Shown: positions 45,333 through 55,086, numbered from the stretch's first letter. The stretch: DNA of 64,000 nucleotides from Streptomyces sp. SAI-127 (GCF_029894425.1 NZ_JARXYJ010000001.1:186001-250000); one strand, 5' to 3'. A program made the numbers and translations. The notes: generated from the letters alone by a model not told the origin.

Positions 45333-46077
45333 CCGCTCCTGAGCCAGGCAGTTCCCTCTGTCCCCGGGGAGCTGATCTGTCGTACCCCGAATCCGGCGAA
45401 GTGAGCAGATGTCGCCGACGCCACCTCTGCCGACTCGACAGGCTGGGGATCGGTCACGTTCTCACTGGTCACCGATGCGTCTCCCATGACCGGGAGGCAC
45501 ACCTCATGTCTCACAGCCCCGAGGCCCGGCAGACCCAGGGGAAGGTCGAGCCGACTGTCTGAACGGCTCCACTCGCTCGGCGGGCCACCGTCGTCAGAAC
45601 GCGAAGTCGCGAGGTTCACCGCGGAGGGTGATCCCGCTCAGTTCCGTGAACTCTTCGCCGCGAAGGCCGTGCCGCAGCGGCCCCTGCCGCTCTCCTTGAC
45701 GCCGAGTGGATGCGACAGCACCGACCATGCTGCCCCACCGCGAGATCGATCGGTCCTGACGTAAACATGCGGCCGCACGCGGCCGCATGGACCTACTCGG
45801 CGACAAACCCAACTACCTGGAGTTCCAACGCCCTCTGCAGCCCGGCCACTCCACCCACTGCCGGGCCTGAGGTTGGAAAGTCTCAGTGCGTCTAATGGGC
45901 ATATGCCTAGAAGGGCAAGTTGGCAAATCATCGAACCTCACTTACAAAAGCAAGGCCCAGCCTCAAGAATTGCGACGCCCACTCCCCACACTGTGTCACA
46001 GTGAGCCGTGCGGCGGGCGGTCAGGTAGATGCGCACACCACAGAGTCGTTCCGTAAACTCGAACTGACCGCCGAACG
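45333..46077. other. Sparse DNA with a hairpin
   Basis: No gene is supported. A short open frame at 45786 (MDLLGDKPNYLEFQ) and a plus-strand piece at about 45600 (VARFTAEGDPAQFRELFAAK) look partly coding but have no family or start. The main structure is the hairpin at 45767-45790. Confidence 0.4.
45767..45790. repeat. 10-bp perfect inverted repeat, 4-nt loop
   Basis: CATGCGGCCG-CACG-CGGCCGCATG folds into a 10-bp stem. The sequence also contains a direct repeat of CGGCCGCA. The right arm contains an ATG (45787). Purpose unknown; terminator or protein site are both possible. Confidence 0.55.
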
Positions 46078-46467
46078 TCAGGCATTCTCCTTCTGGCGCC
46101 GCTTGAGAGCCCCCGCAACGCGCCTCCAAGCCTTACCCAAGCACCCACTGCGAGCGGGGCGTGCAACGGGAACAGGTGCGGTATGGACGCCATCTACGCG
46201 GCATGAGAAACCACCTCCAAATCCACTCATCCAGACGCCCGCACCCCCGCGGGTTACAGCGAACGAGACCTCGCCGTGCACGATGACGCCGGCCTGGAAG
46301 ATTTCCGGGGTGATGCCCATGTGTGGTGGTTTAACCCGGACCCAAGCAGACCATGCCCCATCCCGGCGCACGCGCACGGACGCATCCGCCGGAAGCCGCT
46401 GCACTTGCCCCGCTTCCGGACCCGGAATGACAAGAGTGACGTCTTCCAGAAGGAACTTCTGATCCAT
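46078..46467 (-). CDS. Hypothetical protein of lower-GC DNA
   Basis: 129 residues from ATG 46467 (MDQKFLLEDVTLVIPGPEAG), or 164 from ATG 46572. It reads as a small beta-rich domain (LPADASVRVRRDGAWSAWVR, TPEIFQAGVIVHGEVSFAVT) with a basic tail (KAWRRVAGALKRRQKENA). GC content and codon bias are visibly lower than for neighbours, which suggests transfer from a phage or plasmid. I know no family. Confidence 0.45.
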   Translation of the reverse strand: MDQKFLLEDVTLVIPGPEAGQVQRLPADASVRVRRDGAWSAWVRVKPPHMGITPEIFQAGVIVHGEVSFAVTRGGAGVWMSGFGGGFSCRVDGVHTAPVPVARPARSGCLGKAWRRVAGALKRRQKENA

Positions 46468-47028
46468 ACCAATTACGGTAGTTACACCGTCAAGAGGGTG
46501 CGGTTCGCCAACGAGGCCGGATCCGGCCATGGAGGCGGCCTCAGTACCTATTCTGGCCGGCACCCGGAACACACCGCAGGGTTACTCGAGCATGCTTTCG
46601 GTATATTACTGAGCGGCCGAACGGTTTCACTCAGGCATGTCCCAGACCTCCTGCAGCGTACATTCAACGATCGCGGAGATGCAGCGATCCAGCGGACTCG
46701 CAGGAGCAGCTATCCAAGACTTTCCCATAACTGCTTCGGCTGCAGGGGGCGGGTCTGCAGCACTGGAGGCAGGGCTGATGCTTTCTCAGGTTGTGAGATG
46801 AAGTAGCTCACGCGCCGGCAGGGTGTGCCCGGCAGTGGTCACACGGACCGGTACGTGGGCGTATCAGCCACCGTGTACGAAGCAGGGCCAGAGCCGCCCG
46901 GGTCAGTCGCTCACCCGTTGGCTGTGGCCGTGCCGGCCATTGTCCCCAGCCGTTCGGGGGACACGCGGGCCACATCCAGCGCGTTTCCCGGCCCCCCGGG
47001 GCATCCCTTGGTGAAACGAAAGGGAAAC
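46468..47028. other. No firm gene
   Basis: About 560 bp, also lower in GC up to 46700. A GTG-led frame that precedes the GYD gene has no conserved content. Nothing else is supported. Confidence 0.4.
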
Positions 47029-47358
47029 ATGATGCCGCTCTATCTATCGAGGTTCAGCTACACACCGGAGACTTGGGCGAGGCTGATCGTCCAACCCGAG
47101 GACCGCGCAAAGGCCGCTCAGGCGTACATCGAGTCCGTCGGCGGGAAGCTCCACGGCTTCTGGTATGCCTTCGGCACGCACGACGGCTACAACCTGTGGG
47201 AGGCCCCCGACAACGTGTCCATGGCCGCGGTTGCGCTGGCTATCAGCGGAGGCGGCGCGCTTAGCTCGTTCGAGACGACAGTTCTCCTGACCGTCGATGA
47301 AACCATCGATGCCCTGCGCAAAGCCGAACGAATCCAGTACCGGGCGCCGGGCGCGTAG
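47029..47358 (+). CDS. GYD-domain protein
   Basis: 109 residues from ATG 47029 behind AGGGAAAC. Typical GYD sequence: MPLYLSRFSYTPETWARLIV, ESVGGKLHGFWYAFGTHDGY, NLWEAPDNVSMAAVALAISG. These small ABM-like proteins have unknown biochemical roles. It stands alone between IS debris and sparse DNA. Confidence 0.85.
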   Translation: MMPLYLSRFSYTPETWARLIVQPEDRAKAAQAYIESVGGKLHGFWYAFGTHDGYNLWEAPDNVSMAAVALAISGGGALSSFETTVLLTVDETIDALRKAERIQYRAPGA

Positions 47359-47505
47359 CGGTCCAGGCCGATGCGTTCTCGGGTGACGACATGAGGGGTG
47401 CGCCCAAGTGCGGTCATTCGCGGGTGATTCGCCGGACTGGAAACGGCGACTCGTGATGATCAGGGTTGATCGAAGCCAAAGATCACGGGCAGGGGTAGCG
47501 TTCGC

Positions 47506-47847
47506 ATGCCGTCCTCCCTTATCGACGTCCTCGTGCTCCACCGCGAGGACGTCGTACTTCCAAGCCCGTCTGCAGGGCTGTCCGAACTGTGCACTCCGGC
47601 CGAGGTCCTGGACCGGGTTCCGGACCCCCGCCGCGCCCGGGGCCGCCGCTACCGCATCGGCGTCCTGCTCACACTGTGCCTGGTCGCCGTGCTCAGCGGC
47701 GCAACCTCGCTGGCCTGTATCGCGCGCTACGCCACCAACAGCGGCCCGGGCCTACGCCGACGTCTCGGCCTCACAGCCTGCACGCCGGCCGCCACGGCCC
47801 TGGGCCGACTGCTGACCCGCCTGAACGGCGACGCGGTCGACGACGGT
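47506..47847 (+). pseudogene. ISAs1-family transposase, N-terminal fragment
   Basis: From ATG 47506 the frame gives LCTPAEVLDRVPDPRRARGR, RYRIGVLLTLCLVAVLSGAT and [14 protein letters not shown], the N-terminal DDE_Tnp_1-associated domain. It breaks exactly where the minus-strand IS630 fragment ends (about 47850). The catalytic domain is missing. Confidence 0.75.
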
Positions 47848-47852
47848 CGGCG

Positions 47853-48747
47853 TCGTCGAGGCGTTCACCCAGGAGGAGCCGGTCGGGGTGAAGTGGACGT
47901 GGAAGCGGGGGTGCTTGCCCAGCCAGGTCTTGATCTCGGCGGTGTTGTCGGTGGCGTAGTTGTCACAGACCAGATGGACGTCGAGACCAGCCGGCACCGC
48001 CTTGTCGATGGTGACCAGGAACTTCTTGAACTCGATCGCCCGGTGGCGGCGGTGCAGTGTCGATACGACAGTGCCGTCGGCGACGTTGAAGGCGGCGAAC
48101 AGGCTGGTGACGCCGTGCCGCAGATAGTCGTGGGTACGGCGCTCGGGCATGCCCGGCATCATCGGCAGCACGGGCTGGGACCGGTCCAGCGCCTGGATCT
48201 GGGACTTCTCGTCCACGCACAGCACCACCGCCTTCTCCGGCGGGTGGTGATACAGCCCGACGACGTCGACGACCTTGGCGACGAACTGCGGGTCGGTGGA
48301 GAGCTTGAAGGCATCCTGCAAGTGCGGCTTGAGATCAAACCTCTTCCAGATCTGCCCGATGGTCGACTTCGACAGCCCGGTTCGCTCGGCCATCGAGGCC
48401 CGCGACCAGTGCGTGTCCTTACCCGGCGTCGATTCCAGCGTCGCGACAACAACGTCCTCGACCTGGTCGAGCAGGATGGACGGCGGCCGCCCCGGCCGGG
48501 GCTCGTCGACCAGCCCGTCCAGGCGCCGCTTGACGAACCGGGCCCGCCAGCGGTTCACCGACTGCTCTCGCACCCCGAGTTCGGCCGCCACCTGCTTGCT
48601 CGTCCCGCCCTCCGCACACCGCAGCACGATCTTCGCCCGCAGGGCCAGGAACTGGGCGGTCTTCGCTCGTTTCGCCCAACGCATCAACTGATGCCGCTCG
48701 TCCTCGCTGAGTATCAGTTCTGCCTTGCGCCGGCCTGGCCGCGGCAT
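47853..48747 (-). pseudogene. IS630-family transposase missing its C-terminus
   Basis: From ATG 48747 ([20 protein letters not shown]). [23 protein letters not shown]. Catalytic Asp residues are in [20 protein letters not shown] and [14 protein letters not shown]. The sequence ends at [14 protein letters not shown], just before the ERWF motif that supplies the final Glu, where it runs into the ISAs1 fragment. The element has lost its 3' end and cannot transpose. Confidence 0.82.
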
Positions 48748-48910
48748 GTCCGTCAGCCCCTCGAGCCGATGGTCAGAAAACCGCGACCGCCACTTCCTGA
48801 CCGTGTCGGCGGTCACCTTGAGATCCGCCGCCACACGCGTATTCGGCGCCCCGGCCGCACATGCCAAAATGATGCGGGCCCAACAAGCATCCCATCCTGC
48901 TGACACCCAC
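48748..48910 (-). pseudogene. Second IS630-type N-terminal HTH fragment
   Basis: Directly upstream of the IS630 gene and in the same frame: [44 protein letters not shown]. It is a different IS630 HTH, so two related elements are fused head to tail. It is likely that one inserted in the other or that they recombined. Confidence 0.65.
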
Positions 48911-49071
48911 CCGTTGCCACCAACCCGCCCACTCACACCCGTACACGCCACCCTGTCCTTTCGAGATGCGACCTTGCAGAAACGTGTGGGTCACATCAAC
49001 AATCCACGGGACGTAATCGATCACTGGGAGGCTTCCCCGGTCTTCATTCCAGACCGAATGGGAGCCCAGTC

Positions 49072-50688
49072 ATGGCACAGCCTCAGGTCGGGCCGGGAAC
49101 GAGTCGCCGAGCGTTCCTGCGCCGCGTCGGAGTCGCCGGTGGCGCCGGAGCCATGTTCGCCACCATGGGGGCCCTCGGCCTCGCACCCACGGCCGCCTAC
49201 GCGGCAGAGAAGGAGGGGTCCTTCCAGGCACCACGCCGCAGCGACTTCACCCTTCAGGGACGCGGCGGCAAGCCTGCCAGAGTAGTCGTCATCGGAGGCG
49301 GCATCGCGGGCCTCACCTCAGCTTACGAGCTGGGGAAGGCCGGCTACGACTGTACGATCCTCGAGGCCCGGGACCGCGTCGGTGGCCGAAACCTCACCAT
49401 CCGCGGCGGCGACAGCCTCACGGACATCAACGGCAGCAGCCAGACGGCCCACTTCAGCAACGGCCAGTACATGAATGCAGGCCCGGCCCGCCTCGCCCAA
49501 TGGATGGTCACCCTCGACTATTGCCGCGAACTCGGCGTACCGATCGAGGCCTTCACCAACACCAATGCCAGTGCGCTCATCTACAACCCGGGCCGGGGCA
49601 TGACGGAACCGGTCCAATACCGGACCGCGAAGGCCGATGTATACGGCTATGTCTCCGAGCTGCTCTCCAAGGCGACCAACGCGGGCGCTCTCGACGGCGA
49701 GTTGACGGCCGACGACAAGGAGCGGCTGCTCACCTTCCTCAAGAGCTACGGCTCGCTCGGCGCCGACTACACGTACACCGGCACCGAACACCGGGGGTTC
49801 AGCGTCGACCCCGGCGCCTCCGGCACGCCCGGTGAGGAACTCGGCAGCGTTCCGTCGCTGTCGGACGTCTTCGCCTCCAACGTGGGCCGCTACTTCTCGT
49901 TCGAATTCGGTTACGACCAGGCGATGCTGATGTTCCAGCCGGTCGGCGGGATGGACCAGATACCCAAGGCTTTCGCGCGTGCCATCGGACACGAGAAGAT
50001 CCACACCGGCGCGGCCGTGACTGATATCAAGAACACTACGGACGGCGTGGTCGTCACCTACAACCAAAGCGGCCGTACCCGTGTGGTCAAGGCCGACTAC
50101 TGCATCGCCACCCTGGCACCGCATGTCCTCGCGAAGACCCCGCACAACCTCGGCACCAAAGTGCAGACCGCGCTCCTCGCCGTGAAGCCCGCCAACGCCT
50201 CCAAGATCGGCCTCGAGTACAAGAGCCGGTGGTGGGAGAAGGACCTCAGAATCTTCGGCGGCATTACCGAGACCGACATGGACCTGGACCACATCTGGTA
50301 CCCGTCCTATGGCCACCTCGGCGACCGTGGCCTGATCATCGGCTACTACAACACCGGTGCTCACTCAGACGTGTATTCAGCGCTCACCCCGGCCCAACGG
50401 CTGGAGCGTGCTGTCGCGCAGGGTGTCATGATCCACGGCGACAAGTACCGTACCGAGCTGGCGGCTTCCTTCTCCCATCAGTGGAAGCTCGCCCCGTACC
50501 TCGAGGGAGCCTGGCACTCGATGCCCGGGGGCCCCGACGCGCCGGCGTACGCGCCGCTCAACATGGCGCAGGGCAATGTGTACTTCGCCGGCGACTACCT
50601 GAGCTATCTCGACGCCTGGCAGCACGGGGCGATCTCCTCGGCACGCAAGATCGTCACGGAGCTCCACGCGCGCGTGGTCGCCTCCTGA
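49072..50688 (+). CDS. Tat-exported flavin amine oxidase (L-amino-acid-oxidase type)
   Basis: 538 residues. A Tat signal (SRRAFLRRVGVAGGAGAMFA) ends near AAYAA. FAD motif RVVVIGGGIAGLTSAYELGK, ILEARDRVGGR; C-terminal FAD contacts NVYFAGDYLSYLDAWQHGAI. The middle substrate domain includes YEKIH-like and WYPSYGHLGDRGLIIGYYN. It oxidises an amine or amino acid and makes hydrogen peroxide outside the membrane. No ligand is defined by sequence. Possibly functions with the next gene in redox balance, but they do not overlap. Confidence 0.9.
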   Translation: MAQPQVGPGTSRRAFLRRVGVAGGAGAMFATMGALGLAPTAAYAAEKEGSFQAPRRSDFTLQGRGGKPARVVVIGGGIAGLTSAYELGKAGYDCTILEARDRVGGRNLTIRGGDSLTDINGSSQTAHFSNGQYMNAGPARLAQWMVTLDYCRELGVPIEAFTNTNASALIYNPGRGMTEPVQYRTAKADVYGYVSELLSKATNAGALDGELTADDKERLLTFLKSYGSLGADYTYTGTEHRGFSVDPGASGTPGEELGSVPSLSDVFASNVGRYFSFEFGYDQAMLMFQPVGGMDQIPKAFARAIGHEKIHTGAAVTDIKNTTDGVVVTYNQSGRTRVVKADYCIATLAPHVLAKTPHNLGTKVQTALLAVKPANASKIGLEYKSRWWEKDLRIFGGITETDMDLDHIWYPSYGHLGDRGLIIGYYNTGAHSDVYSALTPAQRLERAVAQGVMIHGDKYRTELAASFSHQWKLAPYLEGAWHSMPGGPDAPAYAPLNMAQGNVYFAGDYLSYLDAWQHGAISSARKIVTELHARVVAS

Positions 50689-50892
50689 CCTTCTCCTTCA
50701 GCGGCGTGCGGACCACCAGCGCCCTTGCCGCCCTTGCAGACCGGGATGGAATCGGTTCCAGCGTGAACGAATCGGACCCGCGCTCCGTATGCTTACCCGA
50801 TCGAGCCACTCATCCGGATGAATGACTCGATCTTCATGGGTTTTGTGCATACGGGCCGCAAGTGCCGCGGCCCCGGGGGATGTGAGGCGACC

Positions 50893-52236
50893 GTGGTGAC
50901 GGCGAGCAACGCGGTACGCAGAGGCACCGTTCCCCCAGTGGACGCAGCACGTTGGGCGATGTGGACCTTCGTCATTGTCAACGCGGTGATCGTCGAGACG
51001 CTCTTCCTCAGCGCCGGTTCGGGCAAGAACGGGGTCCTCACGACCGCGAAGTTCTTCGGACTGCACGCGGCTCTGCTGATGATGTTCCAACTGCTGCTGG
51101 TGGCCCGGATACCGTGGCTGGACCGCCGTATCGGGATGGATCGGCTCACGGTGTGGCACCGCTGGGTCGGCTTCACCCTGCTGTGGACGGTCCTCACCCA
51201 TGCCACGCTGGTGATACTCGGCTACGCGACACTCGACGACACGTCCATGGGCAAGACGTTCGTCGCCCTGAGCGGCGTACCGGCCTCCCTGCTGGGCATG
51301 TGGGCCGCCGCCACCGTCCTCGTGATCGGCGTGATCTCCACCCGGCCCCTGCGCCGAAGGCTGCGCTACGAGGTCTGGCACGGCCTGCACCTGTTGCTCT
51401 ACGTCGCCCTGGGCCTGGCATTCGTCCACCAGTTGGAGGAGACCACGACGTTCACGTCCTCCGCGTTCGCCAAGGCCTACTGGTGGATTCTGTGGCTCTT
51501 CGCGTTCGGCGCCCTGTTGACGGGCCGAGTCGTCATGCCGCTGTGGCGCAACGCCTACCACCGGTTCCGCGTCGCGGCCGTGGTGCCGGAGTCGGACAAC
51601 GTGGTCTCCGTGTACGTCACCGGCCGACACCTCGACAAGCTGCCGGCCAGGGCGGGTCAGTTCTGCATCTGGCGGTTCCCCGGGCACAACCACTGGTGGC
51701 TGGCCAACCCCTTCTCCCTGTCGGCGGCGCCAGGCGGAACAGGGCTGCGCCTCACGGCGAAGGCGGCGGGCAGCACCAGCGCCGGCCTGCGAAACCTCCA
51801 GGTCGGCAGCCGCGCCTTCGTCGAGGGTCCGTACGGGGCGTTCACTACGCTGCACCGGACCCGGCCCGGCGCCCTGCTGATCGCCGGCGGCGTGGGGATC
51901 ACGCCCGTGCGGGCCATGCTGGAGGAGCAGGCTACCGGCGACGTCGTCGTTCTGTACCGGGTACGCAGCGAGGCGGACGCCGTGTTGCTGAACGAGGTGC
52001 GTCAGCTGATCGAATTGCGGGGCGGACAGCTGCATCTGCTCACCGGCCGGACAGGCGAGGGCGGCGCCCCTCCGCCGTTCAGCCCGGACGGCCTGCACCA
52101 CCTGGTGCCCGACATCACCGAACGCGACGTGTACGTCTGTGGCCCACCCGCCATGACCAAAGCCGTGCTTGCCGGCCTGCGGGATCTGCGGGTCCCCGCG
52201 AGTCAGGTGCACGCCGAGAGGTTCGGCCTGGCCTGA
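50893..52236 (+). CDS. Ferric-reductase-like transmembrane flavoprotein
   Basis: 447 residues from GTG 50893, preceded by TGAGGCG; ATG 50818 would add an unconserved leader. Six helices make a ferric reductase domain with heme-type His (LTVWHRWVGFTLLWTVLTHA, VWHGLHLLLYVALGLAFVHQ). The cytoplasmic part has FAD motifs AGQFCIWRF and WWLANPFSLSAAP, and NAD motifs IAGGVGITPVRAML and DVYVCGPPAMTKAV. It moves electrons from NAD(P)H across the membrane. An FMN-binding partner, common elsewhere, is absent. Confidence 0.9.
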   Translation: MVTASNAVRRGTVPPVDAARWAMWTFVIVNAVIVETLFLSAGSGKNGVLTTAKFFGLHAALLMMFQLLLVARIPWLDRRIGMDRLTVWHRWVGFTLLWTVLTHATLVILGYATLDDTSMGKTFVALSGVPASLLGMWAAATVLVIGVISTRPLRRRLRYEVWHGLHLLLYVALGLAFVHQLEETTTFTSSAFAKAYWWILWLFAFGALLTGRVVMPLWRNAYHRFRVAAVVPESDNVVSVYVTGRHLDKLPARAGQFCIWRFPGHNHWWLANPFSLSAAPGGTGLRLTAKAAGSTSAGLRNLQVGSRAFVEGPYGAFTTLHRTRPGALLIAGGVGITPVRAMLEEQATGDVVVLYRVRSEADAVLLNEVRQLIELRGGQLHLLTGRTGEGGAPPPFSPDGLHHLVPDITERDVYVCGPPAMTKAVLAGLRDLRVPASQVHAERFGLA

Positions 52237-52460
52237 ACCGGACAGCGGCCCGAACCCCGGAGCCGCACGTAACTGTCTGCTCTCCATCCGCTTGCATGGT
52301 CGGCGAAGTTCGAACAACGTGCTGGTACGGATGAGCTGGCCGGTCGGCAGGCATGGAAGAAAGGCCACTTGGTGGCTTGCGGTTGTCGCAGCGGTACCTC
52401 TCGCCTCGTTCCTGAACCGTTCCGGGTTCGGTAGGGACTGTGTTGCGGTCTTTGTAGAGC
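52237..52460. other. Short gap, no gene
   Basis: About 220 bp between the flavoprotein stop and a partial gene. No structure noticed. Confidence 0.4.
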
Positions 52461-52820
52461 GTGGCGTCGTGGCTGCTTTACCTGATGCATGTCAGCCTCG
52501 AGGACCCGGACGTGGTCTGGATGTGCGAATGCTTCGCCGACGAGGCGGCCTTCGAGCGCGCCGTGTCGCTGGTGCGCGCGGAGGTCACCAAACGTCTCCA
52601 CGAACTCTGCATCGCCGGGACGGAGGTGTACCGGCTCGGCCTGGTCGCCGGGAAGGGGCTCCCGCGGCGCCTTGAGACAACGACGCGTCCCGACGGTCAG
52701 GCGCCGCAGGCCCCGTTTCCGCCGAGGCTGATCATGGCTCGGTACAGCTGCTCCCCGGTGAGCGGCGGCGCCGGTAGCGGGTGGGCGCGGTCGGTTCGGA
52801 AGCCGTCGAGCAGAAGGTAA
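52461..52820 (+). CDS. Truncated antibiotic biosynthesis monooxygenase-like protein
   Basis: The frame gives HVSLEDPDVVWMCECFADEA and SLVRAEVTKRLHELCIAGTE, the second half of an ABM-fold protein (quinol monooxygenase type). The start is GTG 52461 without a ribosome site and the first half of the fold is missing. The last 40 residues overlap the end of the TetR gene on the other strand and look like shadow. Probably a decayed remnant. Confidence 0.4.
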   Translation: MASWLLYLMHVSLEDPDVVWMCECFADEAAFERAVSLVRAEVTKRLHELCIAGTEVYRLGLVAGKGLPRRLETTTRPDGQAPQAPFPPRLIMARYSCSPVSGGAGSGWARSVRKPSSRR

Positions 52821-53389
52821 AGGTGGCGGCGCCAGGCGTCCGGGGCGATGGCGTGGGTGGCCTCGGTGACGCGGCTGTGCGACCAGATGACGAAGGCAAG
52901 GTCCTCGGGGGTGAGGTCGGGGCGCAGGCTGCCCTGCTCCTGCGCACGCTCGACGATGTGTACACCGAGTTCACGGATGCGGGTCTGGGCGCCCGCCAGG
53001 CAGGCGCTCTCCGGCAACCGCATGGAGGCGAGGTCGTTGAACCCCCGGTCCTGTGACTGGAGTTCGCACATGGTCTCCAGAAAATGGCACAGCCCCGCCC
53101 AGGCGTCGTCCATGGTGACGGCCTTCTCGGCGGCCTCCCGCCAGAGGGCCAGCTTCTCGGCGAAGGTCGCCTGCACCAGGTCCAGCCGGGTGGGGAAGTG
53201 CCGGTACAGCGTGCCGATGGCCAGCCCGGCCCGCTTGGCCACCTGCTCCAGGGGTGCCTCCAGGCCCTGCTCGGCGAAGCAGGAGCGGGCCGCGGTGAGC
53301 AGGGTCTCGCGATTGCGCTGCGCGTCGCGCCGCAGGGGGCGGACAGGGGCGGGGTTCCCGGCGGAGGCGGACGGAGGGTCGATGGCCAT
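52697..53389 (-). CDS. TetR-family transcriptional regulator
   Basis: 230 residues. HTH: RETLLTAARSCFAEQGLEAP, LEQVAKRAGLAIGTLYRHFP, TRLDLVQATFAEKLALWREA. The C-terminal ligand-binding helices contain LCHFLETMCELQSQDRGFND. It is divergent from the SDR gene (149-bp gap) with a perfect 11-bp-arm inverted repeat between, which is probably its operator. Confidence 0.92.
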   Translation of the reverse strand: MAIDPPSASAGNPAPVRPLRRDAQRNRETLLTAARSCFAEQGLEAPLEQVAKRAGLAIGTLYRHFPTRLDLVQATFAEKLALWREAAEKAVTMDDAWAGLCHFLETMCELQSQDRGFNDLASMRLPESACLAGAQTRIRELGVHIVERAQEQGSLRPDLTPEDLAFVIWSHSRVTEATHAIAPDAWRRHLYLLLDGFRTDRAHPLPAPPLTGEQLYRAMISLGGNGACGA

Positions 53390-53417
53390 GTCACTCAGAC
53401 TACCAACCGGAGGGGTG

Positions 53418-53452
53418 CCTCATGTTCTCTGCTACGATCCAAGAACATGAGG
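53418..53452. promoter_or_regulatory. Inverted repeat in the TetR-SDR promoter gap
   Basis: CCTCATGTTCT (53418-53428) and AGAACATGAGG (53442-53452) are exact reverse complements separated by 13 bp. It lies 29 bp from the tetR start and 87 bp upstream of the SDR start. It is the likely TetR operator; the spacing suggests two dimers or a wide site. Confidence 0.65.
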
Positions 53453-53538
53453 CTGCCCTCGACTTTCAGTCCTGACCGCTGTCGTGGCGGGAGGTGCCCC
53501 TCATCCGTCCAGCCCGTCCGACCAGAGGAGCACCACCC

Positions 53539-54210
53539 ATGCCCGTCATCGCCGTCATCGGAGCAGGCCCCGGCCTGGGCCTGTCCATCGCCCGCCGCTT
53601 CGGAAGGGAGGGTTTCCAGGTCGCCCTGGTCTCCCGGACCCAGGACAAGCTCGACGCGCTCGCCGCGCGGCTCGCCGAGGAGGGCATCGAGGCCGCAGGC
53701 TTCGCCGCGGACGTGACGCGTCCCGACTCGCTGCAGTCGGCGCTCGCCGCGGTCGCCGACCGGTTCGGGGCCGTCGACGTACTGGAGTACTCACCCGCCG
53801 ACCCCACGTTCGCCGGCGCCGCCGCCGTCGACGCCAAGGCGCAGGACCTCCACAAGCAGCTCGACTACTACCTGTACGGAGCGGTCGCCGCGGTCCGTCA
53901 GGTGCTGCCCGCCATGCTCGAACGCGGCAGTGGCACCCTGCTGTTCTCCACGGGCGCCTCCTCGGTCCGGCCGATCGGCGGCCCGTTCGGCAGCATCGGC
54001 GTCGCGGCGGCGGCCCTGCGCAACTACGCCATGGCCCTGAGCGTCGACCTCGCCGAGCGCGGGGTGCACGCCGCGCACGTGGCGATCGGGGTGTTCATCG
54101 GCAGCGGTCCCGGCACCGAGCCCGAGACCATCGCCGAGCACTACTGGGACGCGTACACCAAGCGCGACCAGGCCGAGATCGTCCACACCGTCCCCGGCGG
54201 CATCTGGTGA
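53539..54210 (+). CDS. Short-chain dehydrogenase/reductase, atypical
   Basis: 223 residues from ATG 53539 behind AGAGGAG. Cofactor motif is IAVIGAGPGLGLSIARRFGR, VSRTQDKLDALAARLAEEGI. The usual Ser is in LFSTGASSVRPIGGPFGS, but the standard Tyr-x-x-x-Lys is not evident (GSIGVAAAALRNYAMAL), so this is a non-classical SDR, possibly non-catalytic. It is under the divergent TetR and coupled to the truncated gene at 54207. Confidence 0.85.
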   Translation: MPVIAVIGAGPGLGLSIARRFGREGFQVALVSRTQDKLDALAARLAEEGIEAAGFAADVTRPDSLQSALAAVADRFGAVDVLEYSPADPTFAGAAAVDAKAQDLHKQLDYYLYGAVAAVRQVLPAMLERGSGTLLFSTGASSVRPIGGPFGSIGVAAAALRNYAMALSVDLAERGVHAAHVAIGVFIGSGPGTEPETIAEHYWDAYTKRDQAEIVHTVPGGIW

Positions 54211-54386
54211 GCACCTCCGGCACACCCACGGCGAACGCGACCAGGCCACCTATGGTGAAGATCTTCCGAGCCGCCAACAAGGTCGTACGGCCGCTGCTCG
54301 CCTCCCGCTTCCACAAGCCGCTGAGCGGGCGCCTGATGCTGCTCACGCACAAGGGGCACAGGACGGGGCAAGCACTCCAACCATGA
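54207..54386 (+). pseudogene. Deazaflavin (F420)-dependent nitroreductase-family protein, truncated
   Basis: GTG 54207 overlaps the SDR stop. The frame gives MVKIFRAANKVVRPLLASRF and HKPLSGRLMLLTHKGHRTG, the first part of the split-barrel F420-binding family (usually about 130-150 residues), and then stops after 59 residues. The F420-binding part is lost. It was probably a partner oxidoreductase of the SDR. Confidence 0.7.
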
Positions 54387-54471
54387 GCGCCACGAGCGGA
54401 TCCGGGCCCGCACCTGGCGCCGGCCAGGGCACACGCCGGTTCTGCGAGTGCGGGGCAGGTCCTGGCGCCGC

Positions 54472-54606
54472 TTGACTTCTTGGCCGTACCGGGTGCCCTG
54501 CTGATGGACTCCTGGAAGGCGTCCGCATAGGTGCCCGAGTCCTTGACCAGGTCGTCGCAGAACGCGGCGACGTCGTTGCTGATGGGTTCCAAGAGTGTGG
54601 GTTCCA
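54472..54606 (-). pseudogene. Partial second copy of a DUF1048 gene
   Basis: Reads LLEPISNDVAAFCDDLVKDS and GTYADAFQESISRAPGTAKK, a diverged copy of the last 45 residues of the DUF1048 protein at 55087 (VLELIGNDVAAFCDDLVKDS). The front part is missing. 54607-55086 holds no firm gene. Confidence 0.65.
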
Positions 54607-55086
54607 AGACAGTCCGGGCCTGCAGGCGCAGCGTCTGGTCATAAGCGGCGGCGGCTGCAGCGCCCCCGGTGAGAAAGGCTCAGCTGGGCGGCGGCCACCG
54701 ATGGCCAACAGCGGGATCACCGGGAGCGCGAACGATGTCACAGGTCCGCGATCGCCTCGGTGAGCCGACGGAACGGCACGGCCGTGTTCGGCTGAGGCGC
54801 AGCCCGACGGAGCCGACCGGCTCCCGCGACCGGTCTGGCCGGAGCGGGAGTCCAGCGGGCACCACGGCTACTGGTCCGAACCGAAACGCCCTGGCTACAG
54901 CCAGGCCATGGGCCTGCTGCACGTGTTCACGGGGTCCCCAGCGACGCCTGCTTCGCCCACCGGCGCCTACTGGCTGGACGGGCCGGAGCGCGGGGACGAC
55001 GAATGCCGCTGGCCCGAGCCCCTTCGCGCTGCGTCGAGGCGAACGAACCGCGGGCTGCTACGCCCACTGGCAGCAGGCGGGGGGTG
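54607..55086. other. No supportable gene
   Basis: About 480 bp between the partial and the full DUF1048 genes. A plus-strand frame (YWSEPKRPGYSQAMGLLHVF) near 54870 looks coding for a short way but has no start or family. Confidence 0.4.

Noticed and set aside
47506..48903. A 465-residue plus-strand open frame
   Set aside because: Only the first 114 residues (ISAs1) are real; the rest is antisense to the IS630 transposase.
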